Source: Acholeplasmatales bacterium
GTDB lineage: Bacteria > Bacillota_I > Bacilli_A > Acholeplasmatales > Anaeroplasmataceae
Assembly (NCBI GenBank): GCA_017444645.1
Contig: JAFSWG010000013.1
Span: 1 to 32,505, forward strand
Length of the DNA: 32,505 bases
Direction of reading: 5' to 3'
The notes beneath the pieces are model-generated. The model searched no databases. It was given only the letters and a program-made list of their open reading frames with translations, and had not been told where the DNA came from. Below, in pieces: positions 7,807 to 16,176 of this stretch. A program made the translations under genes and the position numbers. Position 1 is the first letter of the stretch, and every line of letters begins with the position of its first letter.

Positions 7807-8334
7807 ATGGATTTAATAGAAAGCTTTTCAATAGATCATAGATATATTATTCCAGGTATATTTGAAAGTCGTGTAGATACAATAGGTGATAATAGTAAAA
7901 TAACAACTTATGATATAAGATTAAAAAGACCAAATGTAGAGCCAGCAATAGATGTTTTAGGAATGCATTCACTAGAGCATATTATCGCAACATATCTACG
8001 TAATAATCCTGAATGGAAAAATGAAATAATCTATTGGGGACCAATGGGATGCTTAACAGGTTTTTATTTGATATTAAAAGGAAATAGGAAACCAGAAGAA
8101 ATATATAATTTGATATTAGATGCATTTATAGAAGTAGAAAGATATACAGAAGTACCAGGTGCTACAGAACCTAATTGTGGTAATTATTTATTACATAATT
8201 TAAGCATGGCTAAATGGTATGCTAGAGAATTTGTTGATTATTTAAAAAAGAACAAAGATAATAAGCTAATATTTGAATATCCTAAAACTAAACGTCTAGT
8301 AACAAATGATGGAAATAATTTTTTTGATTCTTAA
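7807..8334 (+). CDS. luxS: S-ribosylhomocysteine lyase LuxS
   Basis: A 175-residue enzyme, slightly longer than the usual ~155-160. It cleaves S-ribosylhomocysteine to homocysteine and DPD, the precursor of autoinducer-2, in the cytoplasm. Diagnostic residues are all present: His54, Glu57 and His58 in GMHSLEHIIA, the catalytic Cys82 in PMGCLTGFYL and Cys124 in PGATEPNCGNY. Metal is held by His54, His58 and Cys124. ATG 7807 is preceded by AGAGGTG at 7795-7801. It has its own promoter and terminator. No nucleosidase (Pfs) gene is next to it. The homocysteine made here could feed the cystathionine-forming enzymes encoded further down. Confidence 0.97.
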   Translation: MDLIESFSIDHRYIIPGIFESRVDTIGDNSKITTYDIRLKRPNVEPAIDVLGMHSLEHIIATYLRNNPEWKNEIIYWGPMGCLTGFYLILKGNRKPEEIYNLILDAFIEVERYTEVPGATEPNCGNYLLHNLSMAKWYAREFVDYLKKNKDNKLIFEYPKTKRLVTNDGNNFFDS

Positions 8335-8339
8335 TTATT

Positions 8340-8368
8340 AAAAGCATCTCCATATGGGATGCTTTTAT
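8340..8368 (+). terminator. Hairpin terminator after luxS
   Basis: AAAGCATC (8341-8348) pairs with GATGCTTT (8358-8365). The T run is short (four), so termination may be partial and read into the protease gene that starts 20 bases later. Confidence 0.6.
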
Positions 8369-8388
8369 GTTATACGAGGAGTGATTAG

Positions 8389-9189
8389 ATGACACCATTA
8401 ATAAATACATTAATACAAATTAGTATATTTGTTGTATCTATATATGTTGTAGGCTTTATTATATCTATTATAAATAAATTATTTTATAAAATAGCTGGCA
8501 CATCTAAAGCTGTTATTTATGGTACTGGTATTATTGGTACACCAATCCATGAATTATCTCATGCTTTATTTTGTGTTATATTTTTACATAAAATAACTGA
8601 AATTAAATTATTTCAAATTAATAGTGAAGATGGAACTTTAGGCTATGTAAAGCATGCTTACAATAAGAAAAATATATATCATCTTATAGGTAATTTCTTT
8701 ATAGGTGTAGCTCCTATATTAATAGGAACTATAATATTGATTTTATTATTAAAATTAATGGTTCCTACAGTATTTGATGGAATAGTAGATGTAATAAATA
8801 ATTTCGTTAAAGCAAATACTGAGAGCTTTAATTTCTTTGATTTCTTTGATTTAATAGGCAATATATTTATAATATTCTTTAAAGGTGCTACTAATTGGCT
8901 ATGGTGGATATATTTTATTATTTGTTTCTTTATCGCATTACATATGAATTTAAGTAAGGCAGATTTAAAGGGAACAGTAGTTGCAATTCCATTTATAATT
9001 ATTATATTTGCAGCTATAAATTTTATTTTATATTTTATCGCTAAAGATGCATATAATTCATATCTAAATGTTATGTGGATAGGTGGCATGTATTTATTAT
9101 CTATTCTATTATTATCATTATTATATTCATTTATATCTTTAGGCTTTGCTTTAATTATTGGATTAATAAGAAAAATTATAAATAAATAA
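8389..9189 (+). CDS. M50-like membrane zinc metalloprotease
   Basis: A 266-residue, highly hydrophobic protein with about six membrane segments. H54ELSH58 inside a hydrophobic helix, preceded by GIIGTPI, is the HEXXH zinc-binding motif placed as in M50 site-2-type proteases. A later NFFIGVAPILIG stretch resembles the second conserved M50 region, but the usual Asp of the LDG/NPDG motif is not evident. Family members cut membrane-embedded proteins. Some relatives are catalytically reduced and serve other roles. GAGGAG lies just before the start. No substrate or PDZ domain is visible. The protease assignment is likely but the activity is less sure. Confidence 0.7.
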   Translation: MTPLINTLIQISIFVVSIYVVGFIISIINKLFYKIAGTSKAVIYGTGIIGTPIHELSHALFCVIFLHKITEIKLFQINSEDGTLGYVKHAYNKKNIYHLIGNFFIGVAPILIGTIILILLLKLMVPTVFDGIVDVINNFVKANTESFNFFDFFDLIGNIFIIFFKGATNWLWWIYFIICFFIALHMNLSKADLKGTVVAIPFIIIIFAAINFILYFIAKDAYNSYLNVMWIGGMYLLSILLLSLLYSFISLGFALIIGLIRKIINK

Positions 9190-9209
9190 TTCTATATAAT
9201 CTATATATG

Positions 9210-9238
9210 TTGATAACATATATTTAAAGTGTTAAAAT
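9210..9238 (+). promoter_or_regulatory. Promoter of the first Rrf2 gene
   Basis: TTGATA (9210-9215), 17 bases, TAAAAT (9233-9238). The predicted start near 9245 falls within a sequence resembling the cysteine-regulon operator. Confidence 0.55.
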
Positions 9239-9243
9239 TATAC

Positions 9244-9268
9244 TATACTAAATAGATAGGAATGGAGT
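9244..9268 (+). promoter_or_regulatory. Degenerate Rrf2-type operator before the Rrf2 gene
   Basis: ACTAAATAGATAGGAATGGAG (9247-9267) aligns with the core of the elements at 9801 and 21170 with few changes; the CCTA left end and TAGTAG right end are lost. It covers the predicted transcription start and the ribosome binding site, which would suit autoregulation. Confidence 0.45.
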
Positions 9269-9276
9269 GATAAGCG

Positions 9277-9711
9277 ATGATTTCAACAAAAGGAAGATAT
9301 GCATTAAGATTAATGATTGATATTGCTACATACTCAAATGGTAGTCCAGTATCTTTAAAGGATGTATCAGAAAGACAAGGTATTTCTATTAAATATTTAG
9401 AACAAGTAGTATCATTATTAGTAAAAGGTCATTTACTTGTAAGCATTAGAGGAAATAATGGAGGATATATTCTTTCAAAAAATATAGATGAATATAATAC
9501 ATTTGATATATTAACTGCGGCAGAAGGATCTTTAGCTCCTGTTGCTTGTCTTCAAACTGAAGTTAATATTTGCCCAAGAGTAGAAGTATGTACAACTATA
9601 GATTATTGGAAAGGATATTATGAGGTAATTAAAAATTATACTCAAGGTATTTCTTTACAAGATTTAGTTGAAAAAGAAAAAAATAAAGTTGGCAATGATT
9701 ATAATATCTAA
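9277..9711 (+). CDS. Rrf2-family regulator with IscR-like cysteine triad
   Basis: A 144-residue transcription regulator. MISTKGRYALRLMIDIA and a winged helix-turn-helix ending RGNNGGYIL are the Rrf2 signature. Cys91, Cys99 and Cys105 (spaced C-X7-C-X5-C) occupy the position of the IscR cluster ligands, where IscR has C-X5-C-X5-C. It therefore probably binds an iron-sulfur cluster or senses thiols. It lies immediately before the sulfur operon but has its own promoter and terminator. It is a candidate reader of the repeated operators at 9801, 11017 and 21170, as is the second Rrf2 at 20651. ATG 9277 has GGAG at 9263-9266. Confidence 0.9.
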   Translation: MISTKGRYALRLMIDIATYSNGSPVSLKDVSERQGISIKYLEQVVSLLVKGHLLVSIRGNNGGYILSKNIDEYNTFDILTAAEGSLAPVACLQTEVNICPRVEVCTTIDYWKGYYEVIKNYTQGISLQDLVEKEKNKVGNDYNI

Positions 9712-9716
9712 TTATT

Positions 9717-9744
9717 AAACCTAGAGAGAAATCTTTAGGTTTTT
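9717..9744 (+). terminator. Intrinsic terminator of the Rrf2 gene
   Basis: AAACCTA (9717-9723) pairs with TAGGTTT (9736-9742), followed by more T and a second T run. It isolates the Rrf2 gene from the next promoter at 9764. Confidence 0.7.
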
Positions 9745-9763
9745 AATTTTTTTAAAATAACTA

Positions 9764-9791
9764 TTTACAAATAGAAAAAAACATGTATAAT
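9764..9791 (+). promoter_or_regulatory. Promoter of the sulfur operon
   Basis: TTTACA (9764-9769), 16 bases, TATAAT (9786-9791). Transcription should start near 9798, right at the operator. Confidence 0.75.
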
Positions 9792-9800
9792 AAAGATAAT

Positions 9801-9828
9801 CCTAGTAAATACATAGGAATAGTAGAAA
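9801..9828 (+). promoter_or_regulatory. Operator A of the cysteine regulon (Rrf2-type)
   Basis: Left half CCTAGTAAA, right half GGAATAGTAGAAA. The same 28-bp element with five or fewer changes lies at 21170-21197, in the same place relative to a sigma-A promoter (8-9 bases past the -10), and a third copy lies at 11017. Inner CCTA...TAGG symmetry (9801-9817) fits a dimeric Rrf2 protein such as CymR or IscR. Position downstream of the start suggests repression. Confidence 0.7.
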
Positions 9829-9851
9829 TAATAAAAAGGAGATGAAATATC

Positions 9852-9926
9852 ATGATGCGAATGTGTATGAATATTGATGTGAATAGAATTAAGAATAAAG
9901 ATATTTTAGAAAGGATTCTAAGGTAG
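9852..9926 (+). CDS. Cys-containing leader peptide of the sulfur operon
   Basis: A 24-codon ORF starting MMRMCMNIDVNR, with AAAAGGAG at 9834-9841 as a strong ribosome binding site. Its Cys codon is codon 5. The stop TAG (9924-9926) lies inside the left arm of an intrinsic terminator (9920-9942). A well-translated tiny ORF with an early Cys codon, ending in a terminator and placed between a promoter and a cysteine operon, is the layout of a transcription attenuator. A second leader with a similar Arg-Cys-Met start precedes metY. No homologue is known to me. The gap from the Rrf2 stop at 9711 to the GNAT start at 10002 is filled by terminator, promoter, operator, this ORF and the attenuator. 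Confidence 0.65.
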   Translation: MMRMCMNIDVNRIKNKDILERILR

Positions 9927-9942
9927 TTTATTCTACCTTTTT
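9906..9942 (+). terminator. Attenuator-like terminator with competing upstream hairpin
   Basis: AAGGTAG (9920-9926) pairs with CTACCTT (9933-9939) around a six-base loop, followed by T residues to 9942. An upstream hairpin TTAGAA (9906-9911)/TTCTAA (9916-9921) shares two bases with the terminator arm, so both cannot fully form. Ribosome position on the leader peptide would influence which forms. Confidence 0.6.
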
Positions 9943-10001
9943 ATTATGCTTATGAGTTATATAAATAGTTTTGTGGTATATGCTCGATGTTGAGGTGTGT
10001 T

Positions 10002-11000
10002 ATGAACATTATATATAAATATAATAATGAAAATGTAGATTTTAATGAAGTAAGAAATATTTTAATAAAAGCTTTTGGTGGAAGAAGAATAGATGAAAAG
10101 GAAAAAATAGAAAAAGCATTTATAAACAGTAGCCATGTTATATATGCATATGATGATTCAAAGCTTATTGGTTTTGCAAGAGCGATATCAGATATTGAAT
10201 GGGCAATAATTTATAATGTTGCATTAGATCCTAATTATCAATCAAAAGGTTTAGGAAAAGAAATATTAAATAGATTAGTTAAGAGTTTAGGCAATAGACA
10301 TATATTTACTTATACTCATCCTAGAACTATTTCTTATTATGAGCATTTGGGATTTAAAAGAAGTAAGATGGCTTTTAAATATGTTAAATACATAGAGAAA
10401 GAAATAATTGATAAACAAGAAAAAACAGGATTCTTCTTACCAAATGGTTATAGATTTGAAAATGAAATCAAAGAAGTAATCAAAAAAGAAAAAATAAATA
10501 GGATTAAAAAGATAGATTATAAAAATGATTTAAATGATATAAGTTATGATGATTTAAATGAATTATTAGAAAAAGCATTTAATCATAAAAGAGATATAAA
10601 TAAAACAATAGAAGAATTTAGAAGCAGTCAATATTTTAATTTCGCATTTGATGGTTCAAAACTAGTCGGTTGTGCTAGATTAATAACTGATGGTGTAAGT
10701 GAAGCATTGTTATTAAATGTGGCAGTTGATCCTGACTATCAAGGCAATGGAATTGCTAAAAAAATAATATCAAATTTAGCTGAAGAAGCTAAAGGTTATG
10801 ATATATTTATTCATGCAAATCCTAATTCTTATAGTTTTTATAATAGTTCAACAGATTTTAAAAGATATAAAACAGCATTTGCTTATATAAGTGATACTGA
10901 ACCTGATAATAATGATTTTTTTATTCCAAAAGGATATAGATATCCTGATGAATTCTATAATGAAGAAATTAAATATTATAAAGGAAAGATTTTAAATTAA
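10002..11000 (+). CDS. Tandem GNAT N-acetyltransferase
   Basis: A 332-residue protein made of two GNAT domains. The first (~1-130) has IIYNVALDPNYQSKGLGKEIL, with the acetyl-CoA loop Q-S-K-G-L-G. The second (~180-330) has LLLNVAVDPDYQGNGIAKKI. Each is followed by a YYEHLGF/FYN...DFKR-type C-terminal motif. GNATs move acetyl from acetyl-CoA to an amine. As first gene of a cysteine operon it recalls the SnaA acetyltransferase of the Bacillus S-alkyl-cysteine salvage operon, which also includes a deacetylating peptidase; that parallel is inference. ATG 10002 has GAGGTG at 9992-9997; an in-frame ATG at 9987 lies before it. Confidence 0.85.
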   Translation: MNIIYKYNNENVDFNEVRNILIKAFGGRRIDEKEKIEKAFINSSHVIYAYDDSKLIGFARAISDIEWAIIYNVALDPNYQSKGLGKEILNRLVKSLGNRHIFTYTHPRTISYYEHLGFKRSKMAFKYVKYIEKEIIDKQEKTGFFLPNGYRFENEIKEVIKKEKINRIKKIDYKNDLNDISYDDLNELLEKAFNHKRDINKTIEEFRSSQYFNFAFDGSKLVGCARLITDGVSEALLLNVAVDPDYQGNGIAKKIISNLAEEAKGYDIFIHANPNSYSFYNSSTDFKRYKTAFAYISDTEPDNNDFFIPKGYRYPDEFYNEEIKYYKGKILN

Positions 11001-11016
11001 TTTTTTTAAAATAATT

Positions 11017-11044
11017 CCTAGTAAAGATATATAAATAGTAGGGA
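11017..11044 (+). promoter_or_regulatory. Operator B, inside the sulfur operon
   Basis: Left half CCTAGTAAA and right half AAATAGTAG match operators A and C; the central TAGG is changed to TATA. It lies between the GNAT and the first GST gene, 14 bases before the GST ATG. Only a weak promoter-like TAAAAT (11007-11012) precedes it, so it may control a secondary promoter or act as a roadblock. Confidence 0.6.
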
Positions 11045-11057
11045 AAGAGGAGAGATT

Positions 11058-12272
11058 ATGGCATTAGATGCATGTGGAATTGCAGCACATAGAAAAAAAG
11101 TAGCTGCTAGTAAGTATAGTGATGATGTTGCAGAAGAATTTGCAAAAAAGGTTGGTGTAGCACCAAGACCAAACGAAACAAAATCAGAAATTGGTGAAAG
11201 AGGAGAGTTCGTAAGACAAGCCAATTGGTTTATTAAGCCGTTTGGAGATAAAGAGGGAGAATTAAAGGCTGCACCTAATAAATATGGTATATATTGGGCA
11301 CATGGATGTCACTGGAGTAATAGACCAGTTATTGTTAGAGATATCTTAGGTTTACAAGATGTTATTTATGATAGGGCAGTAACTCATACAGGAGAAACTA
11401 ATGTATATGGTCATGGATTTGCAGACCAAGAAGGATTTAAAGATGCTCGTACTGGATTTTATTTCCTATCAGAAGCATATAAAAATGCTGATCCAAATTA
11501 TAAAGGTAGAGCAACTACTCCTACATTAGTAGATTTAGATACTAAAGAGGCTGTTAATAATGATTATCATAGATTAACAAATTATATTGAGGTTTATTTT
11601 AGAAAATATCAAACAACTGATATAGATTTATATCCAGTTAAATATAGAAAAGAAATTGATGAATTTAATGATTGGTTATTCCCAACAATTAATAATGGAC
11701 ATTATCGAATGGCATTTTGTCAATCACCAGAAGCTTATAAAGAATCATATGATGATTTTTATGACAATTTAGAAAAGCTTGATAAGAGATTAGAAAACAA
11801 TAGATTTATTTTTGGTGATTACATTACAGATTCAGATGTTAGATTATATGTAACATTGGTTAGATGGGAAACATCTTATTATCGTAATGTAGGACCAATG
11901 AAAAAGAGAATTACTGAATATAAAAATATATGGGGATATGTATTAGATTTATTCAGTATACCTGAATTTAAGAAATATACATTCTTTGAATTTAATCAGG
12001 ATAATCCTGAATTCTTCAAGCCATATTCTGAAAGAATCGCACCAAAGATTGATTACGAAAAAGAATGGGCTACAGATGGATCAAGAAAGAAATTATCAAG
12101 TGATCCAGAAAATGTATATTTACATTCAAATATAAGTTTTGAAGAATATAAAACAGAAATATCAAAGAGTCATTGGAACAGTAAGGATTTTAATGAAAGA
12201 AATCCGTTCAATAGAGAAATATCAACTGATCCAAGCATCAACCCATTAAAGGGGTTATTAAAAAATAATTAA
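11058..12272 (+). CDS. Xi-class glutathione S-transferase-like protein (first copy)
   Basis: A 404-residue relative of S-glutathionyl-hydroquinone reductases (E. coli YqjG, yeast Ecm4), which use a catalytic Cys to remove glutathione from quinol conjugates. Family blocks present: EFVRQANWF, the active-site region AHGCHWSNRPVIVRDILGL with Cys84, DPNYKGRATTPTLVDLDTK and VNNDYHRL in the thioredoxin domain, and FGDYITDSDVRLYVTLVRW in the helical domain. The usual CPWAHR is changed to CHWSNR here. It is ~70 residues longer than the second copy, with an extended N-terminus and a C-terminal tail of ~70 residues. Glutathione use in such an organism is uncertain, so the thiol partner may differ. It sits directly upstream of the importer genes. 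Confidence 0.88.
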   Translation: MALDACGIAAHRKKVAASKYSDDVAEEFAKKVGVAPRPNETKSEIGERGEFVRQANWFIKPFGDKEGELKAAPNKYGIYWAHGCHWSNRPVIVRDILGLQDVIYDRAVTHTGETNVYGHGFADQEGFKDARTGFYFLSEAYKNADPNYKGRATTPTLVDLDTKEAVNNDYHRLTNYIEVYFRKYQTTDIDLYPVKYRKEIDEFNDWLFPTINNGHYRMAFCQSPEAYKESYDDFYDNLEKLDKRLENNRFIFGDYITDSDVRLYVTLVRWETSYYRNVGPMKKRITEYKNIWGYVLDLFSIPEFKKYTFFEFNQDNPEFFKPYSERIAPKIDYEKEWATDGSRKKLSSDPENVYLHSNISFEEYKTEISKSHWNSKDFNERNPFNREISTDPSINPLKGLLKNN

Positions 12273-12305
12273 AAGAAAAAAAGGAAATTAAAGGAGATTA
12301 ATAAT

Positions 12306-13409
12306 ATGAAAAAAGTAGTTAAAGTTTTAGGCTTAGGCGCATTATTTGGTTTAGGAGTATTTGCAGTTACATCTTGTTCAAATAACTCAAATGGAGATGA
12401 ATATAAATATGGAGAATTAAAGATTTCAATTCCTACAGGAGTTATTAGAACATCTGGAGATATAGTTGCATTAGAAAAAGGATTCTTTAAAGAAGAAGGA
12501 GTAAAAGTAACTGGAGTTAATATTCAAGGTACTAATGCTTTAACAGCATTAAATACAAATTCTGCTGATCTTGATTTATTAACATTAGGATTTGTACCTG
12601 ATGTACAAGCTATTTCAAATGGTTATAGCAATATTAGATTTATTGGTGGTACAGCTGTTGAAGGTGGAGCTTTAATAGCTAAAAAGGGTAATGCTGATAA
12701 ATATAAAGATGCAACAACAAAGATTAATTTTAATGAAATTGAAAGTGCGAAATTAACATTCGCAGTTGGTGAAGCAGCTTGGGTTGTTACAAATCAATAT
12801 TTAACAGAAAATGATTCAACTTATACATCAAAGAAGGATAGTTTAAATATTACAAACTTAGCTGATGCACAAACAGTAGCTCAACAAGTTGGTAATGGTA
12901 CTTTTGATGTAGGATTCTTACCACTTGAATATGCAAACTTATATAAGGATTCATATGGAGTTGAATTAATAGCTGCCGCAGGAGATTTAATTCCTGAATA
13001 TGTATGCTGCCGTCAAGCAACATCTAAAGAAAAATATGAAGCAAAATATGATGCCTTTGTAGCTTATGAAAAGGCTAGAATTAGAGCCTGGGAATTCATT
13101 GAAAATGAAGCTAATACGGATGAAGTAGTTAACATTGTTGCTAATTATATTCATAAAGAAAAAGATTATGTAAGAAATTATTTATATGGTGGTATTACAA
13201 AGTGGTCAGTAGATCCAAATAAGAAAGGTATTACAACATATAAAAATGCTTTATATAATGCAGGCGTTTTAAAGCAAGATATTACAAATATTGAAAGCTA
13301 TGTAGAGCTTGGTGCTTATGAAACTGCAATTAAGTATTTAGCAGATAATAATAAATCAAATACATTCTATCAATCAAAATTACAATTATTTAACGAATAT
13401 AACAAGTAA
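12306..13409 (+). CDS. SsuA/NMT1-like substrate-binding lipoprotein
   Basis: A 367-residue lipoprotein with signal peptide and lipobox VTSC (Cys24). The mature part follows the periplasmic-binding type II pattern of sulfonate/taurine/nitrate binding proteins: GVIRTSGDIVALEKGFFKEEG, then ADLDLLTLGFVPDVQAISNG and WVVTNQYLTE. It would catch an organosulfur compound outside the cell for the SsuBC-like proteins encoded next. The related families bind alkanesulfonates, taurine, nitrate or thiamine precursors, so the ligand cannot be named from the sequence. The cysteine-regulon setting argues for a sulfur compound. No FMN monooxygenase (SsuD-like) accompanies it, which argues against plain alkanesulfonate use. 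Confidence 0.88.
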   Translation: MKKVVKVLGLGALFGLGVFAVTSCSNNSNGDEYKYGELKISIPTGVIRTSGDIVALEKGFFKEEGVKVTGVNIQGTNALTALNTNSADLDLLTLGFVPDVQAISNGYSNIRFIGGTAVEGGALIAKKGNADKYKDATTKINFNEIESAKLTFAVGEAAWVVTNQYLTENDSTYTSKKDSLNITNLADAQTVAQQVGNGTFDVGFLPLEYANLYKDSYGVELIAAAGDLIPEYVCCRQATSKEKYEAKYDAFVAYEKARIRAWEFIENEANTDEVVNIVANYIHKEKDYVRNYLYGGITKWSVDPNKKGITTYKNALYNAGVLKQDITNIESYVELGAYETAIKYLADNNKSNTFYQSKLQLFNEYNK

Positions 13410-13444
13410 TATAAAGCTTAATGCTTTAGAAGGGAGAGCTAAGT

Positions 13445-14245
13445 ATGTCAAATAAAATAGAAATAAAAGAACTATATTTTGATTACACAGGTAAAAAGAA
13501 AACATATAGTGCTTTAGAAAATATTAATTTAGAAATTAAAGAAGGAGAATTTATTTGTATACTTGGCTCCTCTGGTTGTGGTAAATCAACATTATTAAGT
13601 ATATTAAATGGTTTAAATAAAGCAAAATCTGGAAAAATATTAATTGATGGAAAAGAAATATCAGGTCCTGGAGTAAATAGAGCAACAGTATTTCAAAATT
13701 ATTCATTATTTCCATGGAAAACAGTAAAAGGAAATGTATTATTTGGAGCTAAGCAATCAGCTAATAGAAAGAATTATACAAAAGAAGAAAGAAATAAAAA
13801 GGTTATTGGTTATATTGAAAGAGTTGGTTTACTTAATTCATTAGATAAATATCCATTTGAATTATCAGGTGGTATGCAACAAAGAGTCGCTATCGCAAGA
13901 GCCCTTGCTTTAGAGGCTGATATATTGTTGTTAGATGAACCATTTTCAGCTATTGATCCAAAGCTAAGGCTAGAATTACAAGAATTAGTTTCTAGATTAT
14001 CAAAGGAGCACAATAAAACAGTTGTTTTTATTACTCATGATATAGATGAAGCTATATTATTGGCAGATAGAATTGTAGTTATGGAGCCTAAAAGAATAAA
14101 AGAAGTATTAAGTGTAAATTTATCTTATCCTAGATTAAGAGATGAATTAGTAGGAAGAAAAGATTATGAATTATTACATAAAAAATTAATTTCTTTATTC
14201 TATGAAAATATCAGTAATGATATTGATTCGGAGGTGATTTTATAA
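13445..14245 (+). CDS. SsuB/TauB-like ABC transporter ATPase
   Basis: A 266-residue ATPase with Walker A GSSGCGKST (~41-49), signature LSGGMQQRVAIARAL (~140-154), Walker B LLLDEPFSAID (~161-171) and a final switch His in VFITHDIDEA. FPWKTVKGN in the Q-loop region is typical of the nitrate/sulfonate/taurine group. It powers the permease encoded next; the TAA of this gene shares one base with the permease ATG at 14245, so their synthesis is coupled. GGGAG precedes the start. The C-terminus lacks an added regulatory domain. Confidence 0.92.
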   Translation: MSNKIEIKELYFDYTGKKKTYSALENINLEIKEGEFICILGSSGCGKSTLLSILNGLNKAKSGKILIDGKEISGPGVNRATVFQNYSLFPWKTVKGNVLFGAKQSANRKNYTKEERNKKVIGYIERVGLLNSLDKYPFELSGGMQQRVAIARALALEADILLLDEPFSAIDPKLRLELQELVSRLSKEHNKTVVFITHDIDEAILLADRIVVMEPKRIKEVLSVNLSYPRLRDELVGRKDYELLHKKLISLFYENISNDIDSEVIL

Positions 14246-15237
14246 TGGAAGCTTTAAAATTTTCAAATAGACACCTAGAATCATTTAGATTAAAAGTAAA
14301 AAATTTCTTTAGTAAAGAAAATATTAAAAAGCATTTAATTGGCTTTATTTTAGCTACATCATTATTAATTATTGATATAGTGGTCGCATTTAGCTTAGGT
14401 TATTTAACAGAACATAAAAATATATATGGTGCTGAATGCTATGTAGTTTTTATGTTAATTGCTTATTTGTTATATTTAATAAAATTATTCATTAGTAATA
14501 AAAGATCATCAACGGATTTAATTATAGTAATATATTTATTCTTCCTGATATGGGATATATCGTATAAGGTTGGATGGGTACAAAATGATTTATTAATTCC
14601 ATCTCCTGAAGGATTATTTGATGTATTTAAAACTGATAATAAATATTTATTAGAAAATATATTATTATCCCTTAAACTATTATTTTGGGGTTTCTTATTA
14701 GCTATTATATTAGGTACTGTTTTAGGATTAATTGTTGGTTGGTTTAGTAGAACTAGAGAGGTAATGATTCCAATATCTAATGCGATAACTCTAATACCTC
14801 CTATTTTACTTACAGCTTGGTTAATAATGTGGTTTCCATTTGAAATTGCCGCAGTCGGAATTATATTCTTATCAGTATTTTGGCCATTATTTCAAGCAAC
14901 AATACATAGAGTATCAGAAATTGATAAAAAGATTATTGATGCTGCAAAGGTAATGGGAGTAACAAATGTAGGTATGATATTTAAGGTAGTCTTACCTTAT
15001 TCATTACCAGGAATAATAACTGCAATTTCTAAATCACTTAGAGGAGCATTTATGTGTTTAGTTGCAGCTGAAATGATTGGTATAAATGGCGGTATAGGTT
15101 TTTATACGGAAACATATAAGGCTTATGCAGATTATAGAAGAGTACTTGCAGGTATTGTAACTATTGGATTTATTACAAGTATTATGGATATTGTTATTAC
15201 AAAGATAGAAAAATCAATTGTTAAATGGAGAGCGTAA
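14245..15237 (+). CDS. SsuC-like ABC transporter permease
   Basis: A 330-residue membrane protein. The C-terminal ~200 residues are a standard BPD-type permease: helices around 145-170 and 178-215, then the ATPase-contact EAA loop IDAAKVMGVTNVGMIFKVVLP. The N-terminal ~115 residues add three more hydrophobic segments (LIGFILATSLLIIDIVVAF, CYVVFMLIAYLLYLIKLF, LIIVIYLFFLIWDISY), so it is ~70 residues longer than typical SsuC. With the preceding ATPase and lipoprotein it forms the importer of the sulfur operon. The extra segments may help partner contact, but nothing shows this. Confidence 0.9.
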   Translation: MEALKFSNRHLESFRLKVKNFFSKENIKKHLIGFILATSLLIIDIVVAFSLGYLTEHKNIYGAECYVVFMLIAYLLYLIKLFISNKRSSTDLIIVIYLFFLIWDISYKVGWVQNDLLIPSPEGLFDVFKTDNKYLLENILLSLKLLFWGFLLAIILGTVLGLIVGWFSRTREVMIPISNAITLIPPILLTAWLIMWFPFEIAAVGIIFLSVFWPLFQATIHRVSEIDKKIIDAAKVMGVTNVGMIFKVVLPYSLPGIITAISKSLRGAFMCLVAAEMIGINGGIGFYTETYKAYADYRRVLAGIVTIGFITSIMDIVITKIEKSIVKWRA

Positions 15238-15238
15238 T

Positions 15239-16174
15239 ATGGCGAAGTATTATGAAAGTGTATTAGATTTAATTGGACATACTCCAATTGTTAAATTAAA
15301 TAGATTAAAAAAAGTATTAGGATTAAAAGCTAATATTTTTGCAAAGCTAGAATTTTTAAATCCAGGTGGATCAGTTAAAGATAGACCAGCATTAAATATG
15401 ATTTTAGAAGCAGAAAAAGAAGGGTTAGTAAAAGAAGGAACAACAATTATTGAAGGAACAAGTGGAAACACAGGTATTGGACTTGCGATGGTTGGTGCTG
15501 CTAGAGGCTACAGTGTTAAGATTTGTATGCCTGAAAATATGAGTATTGAAAGAGTTAAATTATTAAAGGCGTATGGAGCTGAAGTTTATTTAACACCAAA
15601 AGAATTAAGTATGGCAGGTGGAGGATCTAAAGCTCAAGAGCTTGCAGAAGGAATACCTAATTCATTTACACCAAAACAGGGAATGAATCCAAATAATCCA
15701 GGTGCCCACTATAAGACAACTGGTCCTGAAATTTGGGATGATATGGATGGAAATATAGATATCTTCCTTGCTGCTACGGGAACTGGTGGAACAATTTCTG
15801 GAGTTGGACACTATTTAAGAGAAAAAAAGAGTGACCTTCCAATAATCGCAGTTGAACCAAAAGGTAGTGCCGTATTAAATGGTGGTACTCATGGTCCACA
15901 TAAAATTCAAGGTATCGGTGGTGGTGCTACACCTCCTACAACAGATGTATCATTATTTAATGAAGTAATTGATATCAGTGATGAAGATGCATATGAATAT
16001 ACAAAATTATTACCAAAGGTTGAAGGAATATTAATTGGTATTTCAGCTGGTGCGGCTTTAGCTGGTGCAGTTGAAGTAGCTAAAAGAGAAGAGAATAAGG
16101 ATAAAAATATAGTAATAATATTCCCAGATGGTGGAGATCATTATTTGTCTACTCCAGAGTTATTTGAGGTGTAA
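15239..16174 (+). CDS. Cysteine synthase / cystathionine beta-synthase-like PLP enzyme
   Basis: A 311-residue fold-type II PLP enzyme. Lys47 in NPGGSVKDRP is the PLP lysine, TSGNTGIGLAM the phosphate-side loop and ATGTGGTISGVG the PLP phosphate-binding loop. The usual EPTSGNTG reads EGTSGNTG, and an insert (LSMAGGGSK) replaces the GMKGAI block kept in the second CysK at 22690. The two copies therefore probably differ in role. Next to an MccB-like gene and with LuxS nearby, a cystathionine beta-synthase (MccA-like) function using homocysteine is attractive, but O-acetylserine sulfhydrylase is equally possible. ATG 15239 follows the permease stop by one base, with GGAGAG ahead; an earlier TTG at 15218 is less likely. 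Confidence 0.9.
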   Translation: MAKYYESVLDLIGHTPIVKLNRLKKVLGLKANIFAKLEFLNPGGSVKDRPALNMILEAEKEGLVKEGTTIIEGTSGNTGIGLAMVGAARGYSVKICMPENMSIERVKLLKAYGAEVYLTPKELSMAGGGSKAQELAEGIPNSFTPKQGMNPNNPGAHYKTTGPEIWDDMDGNIDIFLAATGTGGTISGVGHYLREKKSDLPIIAVEPKGSAVLNGGTHGPHKIQGIGGGATPPTTDVSLFNEVIDISDEDAYEYTKLLPKVEGILIGISAGAALAGAVEVAKREENKDKNIVIIFPDGGDHYLSTPELFEV

Positions 16175-16176
16175 AA

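Noticed and set aside
8679..9089. 136-residue minus-strand ORF
   Set aside because: It is the antisense shadow of the M50-like protease gene and has no domain sense.
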